DNA from: Aquitalea sp. LB_tupeE
GTDB taxonomy: Bacteria > Pseudomonadota > Gammaproteobacteria > Burkholderiales > Chromobacteriaceae
Direction: 5' to 3'
Length of the DNA: 64,000 nucleotides
NCBI RefSeq assembly: GCF_013391415.1
Contig: NZ_JACAXB010000020.1
Location: 1 to 64,000 of the forward strand
Shown here: piece by piece, positions 56,613 to 64,000 of the stretch
How the letters are laid out: each line of letters starts with the position of its first letter
How positions within the stretch are numbered: position 1 is the first letter of the stretch
Made by a program: the position numbers and the translations under genes
Notes under the pieces: generated by a model
The model's database searches: none
What the model saw: the letters and a program-made list of their open reading frames with translations, nothing else
Told to the model about the DNA's origin: nothing

Positions 56613-56694
56613 GAACACCTCTGTGACATGCCGGCTTGTCAGGGTAGTGGCCGGCAAGCCTGGCCTGGGTGAGGCCGGGCTGTTGAGACGGAAA

Positions 56695-56722
56695 AAGCCC
56701 GGATGGTGGTGAAACCATCCGG
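56695..56722 (-). terminator. Attenuating hairpin between binding protein and permease genes
   Basis: GCCCGGATGGTT/ACCATCCGGGC followed by TTTTT on the minus strand. Being inside the operon, it should let only part of the transcripts continue, giving more binding protein than membrane subunits. Confidence 0.75.
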
Positions 56723-56742
56723 GCAGTCAGGCTGGTAAGCGC

Positions 56743-57702
56743 TTACTTGACGGTGTTCTGCGCTTCTTTCAGCAGGGCGGCGGACAGCGGTGCACCTTGC
56801 TTCATGGCGGCAGACGGGTTTACGGTCAGGCTCAGCTTGCTGCCTACTTCCGGCGCAATGGCACCCGGCTTTTCACCCTTCAGGATGCGAACCACGATCT
56901 TGCCGGTCTGACGGCCCATATCGTAGTAGTTCATGCCCAGTGCGGCGATGGCACCGCGCTTTACCGAGTCGGTATCGGAGGCAATCAGCGGCAGTTTGGC
57001 CTGATTGGCTACGGCCACCAGCGATTCATAGGTGGACACCACATTGTTGTCGGTGCTGCTGTAGATGGCGTCAACCTTGCCGATCAGGCTCTTGGCGGCC
57101 GGGGCCACATCCACGGTACGCGGTGCCGGGGCTTCCACCAGGCTCATGCCGCGCTTGGCCAGTTCTGCTTTCAGTTCCTTCACCACGATGGTGGAGTTGA
57201 CTTCACCCGGGCTGAACACCATGCCGATGCGCTTGGCACCCGGTTTCACCTTCAGGATCAGGTCTACCTGCGGACCCAGCGGCAGCATGTCGGAAACGCC
57301 GGTTACATTGGTGCCACTGGGTTTCCAGCTGCTGACCAGCTTGGCAGCCACCGGGTCGGTGACAGCGGTGAACACGATGGGCAGGGTTTTGCTGGCGGCA
57401 ACCAGTGCCTGTGCCGACGGCGTGGCAATGGCGACGGCGACGTCAGGTTTGTCGCCGACAAACTTGCGGGCGATCTGGCCGGCAGTAGCCGGGTTGCCTT
57501 GGGCGCTTTGATACTGGACCTTGACCTTGTCCTCACCAAAACCCTCGGCTTTCAGTTCGTCAGTCACTCCTTTGCGGGCGGCATCCAGCGCCGGGTGATC
57601 GACAATGGCCGTGATGGCAACCGACTTGAGTTCGGCAGCGGAAGCAGACAGGGAGAGCACGGCTGCAGCGGCAGCCAGCAGTTGGCGATGGCGTAGGGAC
57701 AT
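56743..57702 (-). CDS. ABC transporter substrate-binding protein (COG2984 type)
   Basis: Periplasmic binding protein of 319 residues with an Ala-rich signal peptide (cleavage near SASA). The ABC_sub_bind family pattern shows as IVDHPALDAARKGVTDEL, YQSAQGNPATAGQIARKFV, PIVFTAVTDPVAAKLV, NVTGVSD and AIYSSTDNNVVSTYE. Relatives bind aromatic amino acids (TrpX) among others; the ligand here is not determined. It is the first gene of the three-gene importer. Confidence 0.92.
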   Translation of the reverse strand: MSLRHRQLLAAAAAVLSLSASAAELKSVAITAIVDHPALDAARKGVTDELKAEGFGEDKVKVQYQSAQGNPATAGQIARKFVGDKPDVAVAIATPSAQALVAASKTLPIVFTAVTDPVAAKLVSSWKPSGTNVTGVSDMLPLGPQVDLILKVKPGAKRIGMVFSPGEVNSTIVVKELKAELAKRGMSLVEAPAPRTVDVAPAAKSLIGKVDAIYSSTDNNVVSTYESLVAVANQAKLPLIASDTDSVKRGAIAALGMNYYDMGRQTGKIVVRILKGEKPGAIAPEVGSKLSLTVNPSAAMKQGAPLSAALLKEAQNTVK

Positions 57703-58039
57703 GACAATTCCTTGTGAGTCAGGATAGATTTTTTTGGAAAATGAATATTTCGCGCAATTTTATTCCAATGCTAAAGATTTTTCTTATTGCGCTGCGCAAT
57801 AAAATGGCTGAGATTGGATATTGGAGACAGGAAGTTGCCCGATCGCCAGACAGGCGAAAAAAAAGCGGCCCGGATCACGGGCCACATGAGTGTAAGCTGG
57901 CAAATTGCCAACCATTGGATCGATCGTTCAGAGCCTGCACAATCCCTGCTGCTGCGTTACGCCTCCTTGCCGTACGCGATGTACAGTCTGCGTCAGCGTG
58001 TCTTGCCTCAGGGACGGTGCCCTATTTTGTTCCCTGTTT
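57703..58039. other. Intergenic region between the ABC importer and aceB
   Basis: Holds the aceB terminator (57857-57884) and, near 57710-57790, an AT-rich block that probably carries the importer promoter. Plus-strand open frames here are not convincing. Confidence 0.55.
57857..57884 (-). terminator. Terminator of aceB
   Basis: GGCCCG/CGGGCC with a 5-base loop followed on the minus strand by a run of eight T; 155 bases beyond the aceB stop. Confidence 0.8.
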
Positions 58040-59635
58040 TTAGTCGATGTAGTCGTAACCCGGCAGAGTGAGGAATTCGACAAAGTCATCCGAGGTGGTC
58101 AGATGGTCGAACATACGGGCTGCGTCTTCGTACTGTTTGGTCCAGCGATTGCCGTATTCCGCCTTGAGTTTGGCTACTTCAGCCGCTTGCAGTTCGCGGA
58201 ACAGTTCCACCGTTACCTTGCGGCCATCTTCCAGCACGCCCTTGGGGCTGCGGATCCATTGCCAGATCTGCGAGCGGGAGATTTCCGCGGTGGCAGCATC
58301 TTCCATCAGGTTGTGAATCGGTACGCAGCCGTTGCCGGAAATCCAGGAGCCCAGATACTGGATGCCCACATTGATGTTCATGGACAGGCCAGCTTCGGTG
58401 ATCGGCGCTTCCGGTTGGAAGTTCAACAGGTCGGCAGCGGTGACATTCACATCCGGACGCTGCTTGGCAATCTGGTTGGGGGCATCACCCAGCACACGGC
58501 TGAAGGCTTCGTTGGCAATCGGCACCAGGCCCGGGTGGGCCACCCAGCCGCCGTCGTAGCCGTCGGTGGCATCGCGGTCCTTGTCGGCCTTCACACCACC
58601 CAGCGCCTTTTCGTTGGCGACCGGATCGTTCTTGATCGGAATCAGCGCGGCCATGCCGCCGATGGCCGGTGCATTGCGCTGGTGGCAGGTTTTCAGCAGC
58701 AGCAGGGCATAGGCACGCATGAAGGGTACGGTCATGGTGATCTGCGCACGGTTGGCCAGGCAGAAGTCGCGGTTCTGCTTGAACTTCTTGATGCAGCTGA
58801 AAATGTAGTCCCAGCGACCGGCGTTCAGGCCCGAGCTGTGTTCGCGCAGCTCATACAGGATTTCGTCCATCTCGAAGGCGGCGAGGATGGTTTCGATCAG
58901 TACCGTGGCCTTGATGGTGCCTTGCGGGATACCCAGTTCGTTCTGGGCAAACACGAACACATCGTTCCACAGGCGTGCTTCCAGATGGCCTTCCATCTTC
59001 GGCAGGTAGTAATAGGTGGCGCTGCCCACGGTTTGCAGGTAGGCAATATTGTGGAAGAAGGACAGGGCGAAGTCGAACAGCGCGCCGGAGACGATTTCAC
59101 CATCCACGGTGACGTGCTTTTCCATCAGGTGCCAGCCGCGTGGACGCAGGATCAGGGTGGCAATGGTGTCGTTCAGCTTGTATTGCTTGCCATCCGGATT
59201 GGCAAAGGAAATGGTCTTGCGATAGGCATCACGGACGTTGATCTGGCCGCTGATCTGGTTTTCCCAGCTCGGACAGTTGGAGTCCTCGAAGTCGGCCATG
59301 AAGCTCTTGGCACCGGAATTCAGTGCATTGATCATCATCTTGCGGTCAACCGGCCCGGTGATTTCCACGCGGCGGTCCAGCAGGTCTTGTGGCAGCGGGG
59401 CAATTTTCCAGTCGCCGGCGCGGATGGCAGCGGTTTCCGGCAGGAAGTCCGGCAGTTTGCCGGCATCCAGTTCGGCCTGACGTACCACGCGGGCCGCAAT
59501 CAGCTCGCGGCGACGTGCTTCAAACTGGCGGTGCAGTTTGGCAACAAAAGACAGTGCTTCGGTGGTGAGGATTTCTTCAAACGCCGGGGTCAGCGGGGCG
59601 AGGATTTCCACGCCTTGCGGAAGGGTGATAGCCAT
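58040..59635 (-). CDS. aceB: Malate synthase A
   Basis: Condenses glyoxylate with acetyl-CoA to malate, either in the glyoxylate shunt or as a second outlet for glyoxylate from urate breakdown. The protein has 531 residues, the size of the A isoform. Motifs are [56 protein letters not shown] and [11 protein letters not shown]. The catalytic region toward the C-terminus has [20 protein letters not shown] precedes the ATG. Isocitrate lyase is not adjacent. Confidence 0.97.
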   Translation of the reverse strand: MAITLPQGVEILAPLTPAFEEILTTEALSFVAKLHRQFEARRRELIAARVVRQAELDAGKLPDFLPETAAIRAGDWKIAPLPQDLLDRRVEITGPVDRKMMINALNSGAKSFMADFEDSNCPSWENQISGQINVRDAYRKTISFANPDGKQYKLNDTIATLILRPRGWHLMEKHVTVDGEIVSGALFDFALSFFHNIAYLQTVGSATYYYLPKMEGHLEARLWNDVFVFAQNELGIPQGTIKATVLIETILAAFEMDEILYELREHSSGLNAGRWDYIFSCIKKFKQNRDFCLANRAQITMTVPFMRAYALLLLKTCHQRNAPAIGGMAALIPIKNDPVANEKALGGVKADKDRDATDGYDGGWVAHPGLVPIANEAFSRVLGDAPNQIAKQRPDVNVTAADLLNFQPEAPITEAGLSMNINVGIQYLGSWISGNGCVPIHNLMEDAATAEISRSQIWQWIRSPKGVLEDGRKVTVELFRELQAAEVAKLKAEYGNRWTKQYEDAARMFDHLTTSDDFVEFLTLPGYDYID

Positions 59636-59784
59636 GTGCTTGCTCCTGAAGTAAATGCGTTTATACGGCAGAACCGCTGCCTTTGATCAACAAAATGCTG
59701 CAATGCGATGTAAGCAGTGTATCTAGCCAAACAGTAAAAAAAAATGCATAAATAGGCATAACATCTTTTACTTTTAAGTAGGCA

Positions 59785-60681
59785 ATGAGTGAACTCAAAC
59801 AGCTGGAAACCTTTGTTGCCGTAGTCAATCATGGCAGTCTGTCCGCCGCCGCACGCCAGCAAGGCGTGGTGCCGGCCATGATAGGCCGCCGGCTGGATGC
59901 ACTGGAGGAGCGCTTGGGGGTCAAGCTGCTGGTGCGCACCACACGCAGCGTGACCCTGACCCAGGAAGGTGCGGCATTTTTTGAAGATTGCCAGCGCATT
60001 CTGTCCGAGCTGTCCGAGGCGGAGGCGGCGGTAGCCTCTGGCAGCGGCCGGGCGCGCGGCCATCTGCGGGTATCCGCCCCGGCCGGGTTTGGCCGACGCC
60101 ATGTGGCACCACATATTGCGGCCTTCCAGCTGGCGCACCCGGATATCCGTGTGACGCTGGATCTGTCGGACCGGCTGATTGATTTGCAGCGCGAACGCAT
60201 TGACTGTGCGATTCGCATTTCTGACCTGGCCGACTCTTCGCTGGTTGCCATGCGGCTGGCAGAAAACCGCCGGGTGGTGGTGGCGTCACCTGCCTATCTG
60301 GCGCGGCATGGCATTCCACATACGCTGGAAGAGCTGGCGCAGCACAACTGCCTGTCGCTGGGCGAAAGCCAAAGTCGCGGCTGGAGCTTTGAACGGGATG
60401 GCGAACTGATCAATTTGCGAGTATCAGGCCGCCAGGAATGCAATGACGGTGCGGTGCTGCATGACTGGGCCTTGCAGGGCTTGGGACTGGCCTGGCGTTC
60501 CTTGTGGGAGGTCAAGGATGACTTGTCCGAAGGGCGGCTGGTGACGGTGCTGGACCAGTTTGCTTCACCAGACTACCCGGTGTATGCCGTGGTGCCGCAG
60601 CGCCGCTTCCTGCCGGCGCGCGTGCGGCATTTCATCGAGCATCTGCGACAGATCTACACCGCTGCTGGTTACTGGGACTGA
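59785..60681 (+). CDS. LysR-family regulator divergent from aceB
   Basis: Protein of 298 residues, with MSELKQLETFVAVVNHGSLSAAARQQGVVPAMIGRRLDALEERLG as its helix-turn-helix region and an effector domain (GHLRVSAPAGFGRRHVAPHIAAFQLAHPD, IDCAIRISDLADSSLVAMRL) of the common CrgA/DsdC-like subgroup. The 149-base gap to aceB is AT-rich and may hold shared control sites, but target and inducer are unknown. Confidence 0.88.
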   Translation: MSELKQLETFVAVVNHGSLSAAARQQGVVPAMIGRRLDALEERLGVKLLVRTTRSVTLTQEGAAFFEDCQRILSELSEAEAAVASGSGRARGHLRVSAPAGFGRRHVAPHIAAFQLAHPDIRVTLDLSDRLIDLQRERIDCAIRISDLADSSLVAMRLAENRRVVVASPAYLARHGIPHTLEELAQHNCLSLGESQSRGWSFERDGELINLRVSGRQECNDGAVLHDWALQGLGLAWRSLWEVKDDLSEGRLVTVLDQFASPDYPVYAVVPQRRFLPARVRHFIEHLRQIYTAAGYWD

Positions 60682-60775
60682 GTCATGGGCGCAGGTGGAC
60701 CGGCGTCGGGCAGTCTTGTAAGGTAGCGTTTCTCATCCGGGACGCGAGTCCCGGCCAATGGCCGAGTGAAAGCCT

Positions 60776-61480
60776 GTGAACAAGTACAACCAGATTTATT
60801 CCGACATTGTTGCCGATATTGATAATCAGCGTTTTGGCCAGGGGGAGCGCATTCCTTCGGAAACCGAGCTGATGAGCCAGTACCAGGCCAGCCGCGGCAC
60901 GGTGCGCAAAGCGGTGGACATGCTGCAGGAGCGCGGCTATGTGCAGAAAATCCATGGCAAGGGCGTGTATGTGCTCAAGCCGGGCAATATCGAATTCCAG
61001 CTGAGCGGCATTGTCAGCTTTCAGGAAATGAACGACCGCATGGGGCGGCAGGTCGTGTCGCAGGTGGCCGCTCTGGAACAGGTGCTGGCTGATGCGGCGC
61101 TGGCCCGGCAGATGGGGCTGGCGGAAGCGACGCCGCTGGTCAAGATCAAGCGGGTGCGCAATATCGATGGCGAAAATGTCATTGTCGACATCAATCATTT
61201 CGTGGCCGAGCTGGTTCCCGGCTTGGATGCCGGAGTGGCGGCAGGCTCCATTTATCACTACATCGAACAGCAGCTGGGGCTGACCATCAGTTATGCCCAG
61301 CGCATCATCGAGGCCCAGCCCTGTAATGACGATGACCGCCAGTACCTGGATCTCAATGGCATGGACCACGTCATCGTGGTGAAGAACCTGACTCATCTCT
61401 ACGATGGCCGGCTGTTTGAGTACACCGAGTCGCGTCATCGGCTGGATAAGTTCTACTTTACCGACATTGCCAGACGTTAG
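60776..61480 (+). CDS. treR: GntR-family trehalose repressor
   Basis: Protein of 234 residues. The winged helix has ERIPSETELMSQYQASRGTVRKAVDMLQERGYVQKIHGKGVYV (residues about 24-66). A UTRA effector domain follows, with SFQEMNDRMGRQVVSQV and HLYDGRLFEYTESRHRLDKF. The type matches Bacillus TreR, which releases DNA on binding trehalose-6-phosphate, and not the LacI-type TreR of enterics. The start is GTG at 60776. Two palindromes in front of treB are the expected targets. Confidence 0.9.
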   Translation: MNKYNQIYSDIVADIDNQRFGQGERIPSETELMSQYQASRGTVRKAVDMLQERGYVQKIHGKGVYVLKPGNIEFQLSGIVSFQEMNDRMGRQVVSQVAALEQVLADAALARQMGLAEATPLVKIKRVRNIDGENVIVDINHFVAELVPGLDAGVAAGSIYHYIEQQLGLTISYAQRIIEAQPCNDDDRQYLDLNGMDHVIVVKNLTHLYDGRLFEYTESRHRLDKFYFTDIARR

Positions 61481-61511
61481 CGTTTTTTAGAGTGATTTTG
61501 CTAGCAATTTT

Positions 61512-61546
61512 GGGCCCGGTACTGGTTGATCCAGGCCGGGCCCTTG
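61512..61546 (+). terminator. Terminator of treR
   Basis: GGGCCCGG/CCGGGCCC with an inner CTGG/CCAG stem, then TTGTTATT. Thirty-one bases after the treR stop. Confidence 0.75.
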
Positions 61547-61594
61547 TTATTGCCGCAGCCGTGTTGCGCTTTGGCCGCAGCGCTGTCCACTAAA

Positions 61595-61641
61595 TTGACA
61601 ACTCGTACATACGAGTATTGCAAGAACTCGTATGTACGAGT
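61595..61641 (+). promoter_or_regulatory. treB promoter with two TreR operators
   Basis: TTGACA at 61595-61600 is a good -35 box. Palindrome 1 (61601-61616, ACTCGTACATACGAGT) starts directly after it. Palindrome 2 (61626-61641, ACTCGTATGTACGAGT) is the exact reverse complement of palindrome 1, 25 bases further on. A weak -10 lies between them near 61616-61621, so a bound repressor would cover the spacer and the start site. Confidence 0.8.
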
Positions 61642-61729
61642 TTAATGCCGTCATGGTGACTGATAAACCATCAGACCAGGCAAGCGTCAGTACGGGCCTG
61701 CCCGGTCTGCCAAACAGGACGGAGACAAA

Positions 61730-63181
61730 ATGAGCCAGAACTATTCAGCAATTGCCACTCAACTGCTTGCTGCCATCGGCGGGGCTGGCAATATCCAGCA
61801 GGCTGCCCACTGCCTGACCCGGCTGCGCATTGCCCTGCGTCACGACAGCCTGGTGCAGGTCGATGCCATACGCCAGGTCGAACTGGTCAAGGGCTGTTTC
61901 AGCAATGCCGGGGTATTTCAAATCGTGATAGGTGCCGGTGATGTTGACCGGGTTTATGCCGAACTGGTGGCTCAGGCGGGGATCGCCACCGCCACGGTCG
62001 CGCAAGTGAAGTCCAGTGGTGATCACAAGCAGAGCCGGCTGCAACAGCTGGTGAAGGTGTTTTCCGATGTGTTCATGCCGATTCTGCCGGCCATTATCGT
62101 GGCTGGCTTGCTGATGGGCCTGAACAACCTGCTGGGTGCCCGTGGCATGTTCATCGCGGATAAAACCCTGCTGCAGGCCTATCCCGGCCTGGACGGGGTA
62201 TGGGGGCTGATCAATATGATGGCCAACACTTCCTTTGTGTTCTTGCCGGCGCTGGTGGGGTGGTCGGCAGCCAAGCGCTTTGGCGGCAGTGAGATCCTTG
62301 GCATCGTGCTGGGCTTGCTGCTGGTACATCCGGATTTGCTCAATGCCTGGAGCTACGGCAAGGCCGCTGCCGGGCTGGACGGTGCATCCGTGCCGTATTT
62401 TGATGTATTTGGCCTGCATATCGAAAAAGTGGGCTACCAGGGGCAGATTCTGCCGATTCTCGCCGCCAGCTGGGTAATGAGTCGTATCGAGCTGTGGCTG
62501 CGTCCGCGCGTGCCCAACGCCATCCAGCTGCTGGTGATTCCCATCGTGACCATTGTGATCAGCGGCCTGCTGGCGCTGGCAGTGATCGGCCCGCTGACGC
62601 GCCATCTGGGTATCGCCATTACCGATGCGCTGGTCTATGTGTTCAATCTGGCACCATGGATGGGCGCTTTACTGTTTGGCGCGCTGTATGCCCCGCTGGT
62701 GCTGACCGGCATGCATCACATGTTTATCGCGGTAGACCTGCAGCTGATTGCCAACCAGGGCGGCACCTTCATCTGGCCGATGATTGCGCTGTCCAATATC
62801 GCGCAGGGTAGTGCGGCGCTGGCCATGTTCTGGCTGCTCAAGTCGCCACGCGACAAGAGCATGGCTTCCACTTCGGCCATCTCGGCCTTCTTTGGCATCA
62901 CCGAGCCGGCCATGTTCGGGGTGAACCTGCGCTACAAGCTGCCCTTTTATGCCGGGCTGACCGGTTCGGCCTGCGCTGCTGTGCTGATTACCCTGGGCCA
63001 TGTCCGGGCGGCAGCCATCGGGGTAGGCGGCCTGCCGGCATTTATTTCCATCATTCCCACATTCATTCCACTGTTTTTGCTGGGAACACTGGTGGCGATC
63101 ATCGTCCCGATCACCCTTACTCTGCTGCTGGCGCGCCGGCATGCTGTCATGGCCGGGGATGAGGTAGCACAGCATGCCTGA
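61730..63181 (+). CDS. treB: Trehalose-specific PTS enzyme IIBC
   Basis: Imports trehalose as trehalose-6-phosphate. The protein has 483 residues. The IIB domain carries the phosphorylated Cys28 in AAHCLTRLRIAL. A linker leads to the IIC membrane domain with about ten helices (PILPAIIVAGLLMGLNNLLG, GMHHMFIAVDLQ, GITEPAMFGVNLRYKLPF). No IIA domain is fused, so phosphate must come from a separate IIA, often the glucose one. It overlaps treC by eight bases. Confidence 0.95.
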   Translation: MSQNYSAIATQLLAAIGGAGNIQQAAHCLTRLRIALRHDSLVQVDAIRQVELVKGCFSNAGVFQIVIGAGDVDRVYAELVAQAGIATATVAQVKSSGDHKQSRLQQLVKVFSDVFMPILPAIIVAGLLMGLNNLLGARGMFIADKTLLQAYPGLDGVWGLINMMANTSFVFLPALVGWSAAKRFGGSEILGIVLGLLLVHPDLLNAWSYGKAAAGLDGASVPYFDVFGLHIEKVGYQGQILPILAASWVMSRIELWLRPRVPNAIQLLVIPIVTIVISGLLALAVIGPLTRHLGIAITDALVYVFNLAPWMGALLFGALYAPLVLTGMHHMFIAVDLQLIANQGGTFIWPMIALSNIAQGSAALAMFWLLKSPRDKSMASTSAISAFFGITEPAMFGVNLRYKLPFYAGLTGSACAAVLITLGHVRAAAIGVGGLPAFISIIPTFIPLFLLGTLVAIIVPITLTLLLARRHAVMAGDEVAQHA

Positions 63182-64000
63182 GAACATGAAGCAGGCCGTG
63201 GTCTACCAGATTTATCCCAAGAGTTTCAGCAGCCATCGCCAGCAGGCTACCGGCGATCTGCTGGGGGTGGTCGACCGGCTGGACTACCTGGCCTGGCTGG
63301 GTGTGGATTATCTATGGCTGACGCCGTTTTATTGCTCGCCGCAAAAGGACAATGGCTACGATGTCAGCGATTATTACCGCATTGATCCGGCCTACGGCAG
63401 CATGGCTGATTTCGAGCTGCTGCTGGCGGAGGCGCGGCGGCGTGGCATCGGCATCATGCTGGACATCGTGGTCAACCATACCTCGACCGAGCACGCCTGG
63501 TTTCGTCAGGCGCTGAAGGGGCGCGACAATTTCTACCGCGACTTCTATATCTGGCGCGACCAGCCCAATAACTGGCAGTCCAAGTTTGGTGGCTCGGCCT
63601 GGGCTTTCGAGCCGGAAAGCGGCCAGTATTATCTGCATCTGTTCGATCAGACCCAGGCCGACCTGAACTGGGAAAACCCGCAGTTGCGCCAGGCGGTGTT
63701 CGAGATGATGCGTTTTTGGGCTGACAAGGGGGTGGCAGGTTTCCGGCTGGACGTGATCAACCTGATCTCGAAAGACCCGGCTTTTTCCGAAGATGACAGC
63801 GATGGCCGCCATTTTTATACCGATGGCCCGCGCGTGCACGAATACCTGCAGCAGATGCACCGTGAAGTCTTTGCCGGGCGCGAACTGCTGACCGTAGGCG
63901 AGATGTCATCCACCTCGCTGGCGCACTGCATCGATTATTCGCGCCCGGAGCGGCGTGAGTTGTCGATGACCTTCAATTTTCATCACCTGAAAGTCGATTA
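63174..64000 (+). CDS. treC: Trehalose-6-phosphate hydrolase, 5' part
   Basis: The first 275 codons of a GH13 enzyme; the rest lies beyond the right edge. It splits trehalose-6-phosphate into glucose and glucose-6-phosphate. Visible motifs are AVVYQIYPKSF, DYLWLTPFY, DIVVNHTS (conserved region I), GFRLDVIN with nucleophile Asp193 (region II) and TVGEMSS with acid/base Glu243 (region III). ATG at 63174 overlaps the treB stop, so translation is coupled. Confidence 0.95.
   Translation, partial: MPENMKQAVVYQIYPKSFSSHRQQATGDLLGVVDRLDYLAWLGVDYLWLTPFYCSPQKDNGYDVSDYYRIDPAYGSMADFELLLAEARRRGIGIMLDIVVNHTSTEHAWFRQALKGRDNFYRDFYIWRDQPNNWQSKFGGSAWAFEPESGQYYLHLFDQTQADLNWENPQLRQAVFEMMRFWADKGVAGFRLDVINLISKDPAFSEDDSDGRHFYTDGPRVHEYLQQMHREVFAGRELLTVGEMSSTSLAHCIDYSRPERRELSMTFNFHHLKVD

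Noticed and set aside
57714-58043. 109-codon plus-strand open frame between the importer and aceB
   Set aside because: It crosses the aceB terminator and has no family-like sequence.
57905-59686. 593-codon plus-strand open frame opposite aceB
   Set aside because: Antisense shadow of malate synthase A; low-complexity translation without motifs.
61601-61641. Recombination attachment site
   Set aside because: The palindromes overlap a -35/-10 promoter in front of a PTS gene with a linked GntR regulator, so operators explain them.

Overview
The window is a 64 kb piece of a GC-rich beta-proteobacterial chromosome. Gene content and gene styles point to the order Neisseriales, most likely a Chromobacteriaceae member (Aquitalea, Chromobacterium or Vogesella type). 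The pointers are an RmpM-like OmpA protein, an H.8-like Ala/Pro lipoprotein, BamC next to DapA, a CysHI-DUF934 cluster, a sigma-54/NtrC-controlled glnA and a trehalose PTS. This placement is from memory of the families, not from a search. No rRNA, tRNA, CRISPR array, phage or IS element was found.

Layout. 1-1050: non-coding DNA with two long direct repeats of a hairpin-rich element around a second structured motif. 1054-4310: ubiA/ubiC (ubiquinone), lrgAB-like membrane pair, sixA. 4495-7805: metE and divergent metR. 7817-13443: nitrogen control (ntrB, ntrC, glnA) with a DUF4124 gene and a short BLUF blue-light sensor between ntrB and glnA; the glnA promoter carries a -24/-12 box and two NtrC-like sites. 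13444-20000: rhodanese, aroE, mtgA, mgtE, prmC, slyD, roxA-like oxygenase. 20150-25500: repeat-rich small lipoprotein, bamC, dapA, ybiT (ABC-F), FabG-like reductase. 25577-29549: cysB and cysH-cysI-DUF934 sulfate assimilation. 29640-35858: OmpA-like protein, then ribF-ileS-lspA-ispH.

35922-48703 is a purine/urate catabolic island, visibly AT-richer than its flanks. It holds an IclR-type regulator, gcl-hyi-glxR (glyoxylate to glycerate), puuD-uraH on the minus strand, and puuE-uraD-lysE-alc-allA-permease-mini-xdhC on the plus strand. Together PuuD, UraH, UraD, PuuE, Alc and AllA take urate through 5-hydroxyisourate, OHCU, allantoin, allantoate and ureidoglycolate to glyoxylate. Gcl, Hyi and GlxR then make glycerate. 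Xanthine dehydrogenase itself and glycerate kinase are not in the window. Two ATGGAA-N5-TTCCAT-type operators lie before gcl, and a candidate cis-acting RNA covers the permease ribosome binding site.

48838-64000: htpG, two glutathione transferases, a LysR/DUF2917 pair, ynfA, a SIMPL protein, a three-gene ABC importer, aceB (malate synthase, a second sink for glyoxylate), a LysR regulator, and a trehalose locus (treR, treB, start of treC) with two operator palindromes that are exact reverse complements of each other. The treC gene runs off the right edge.
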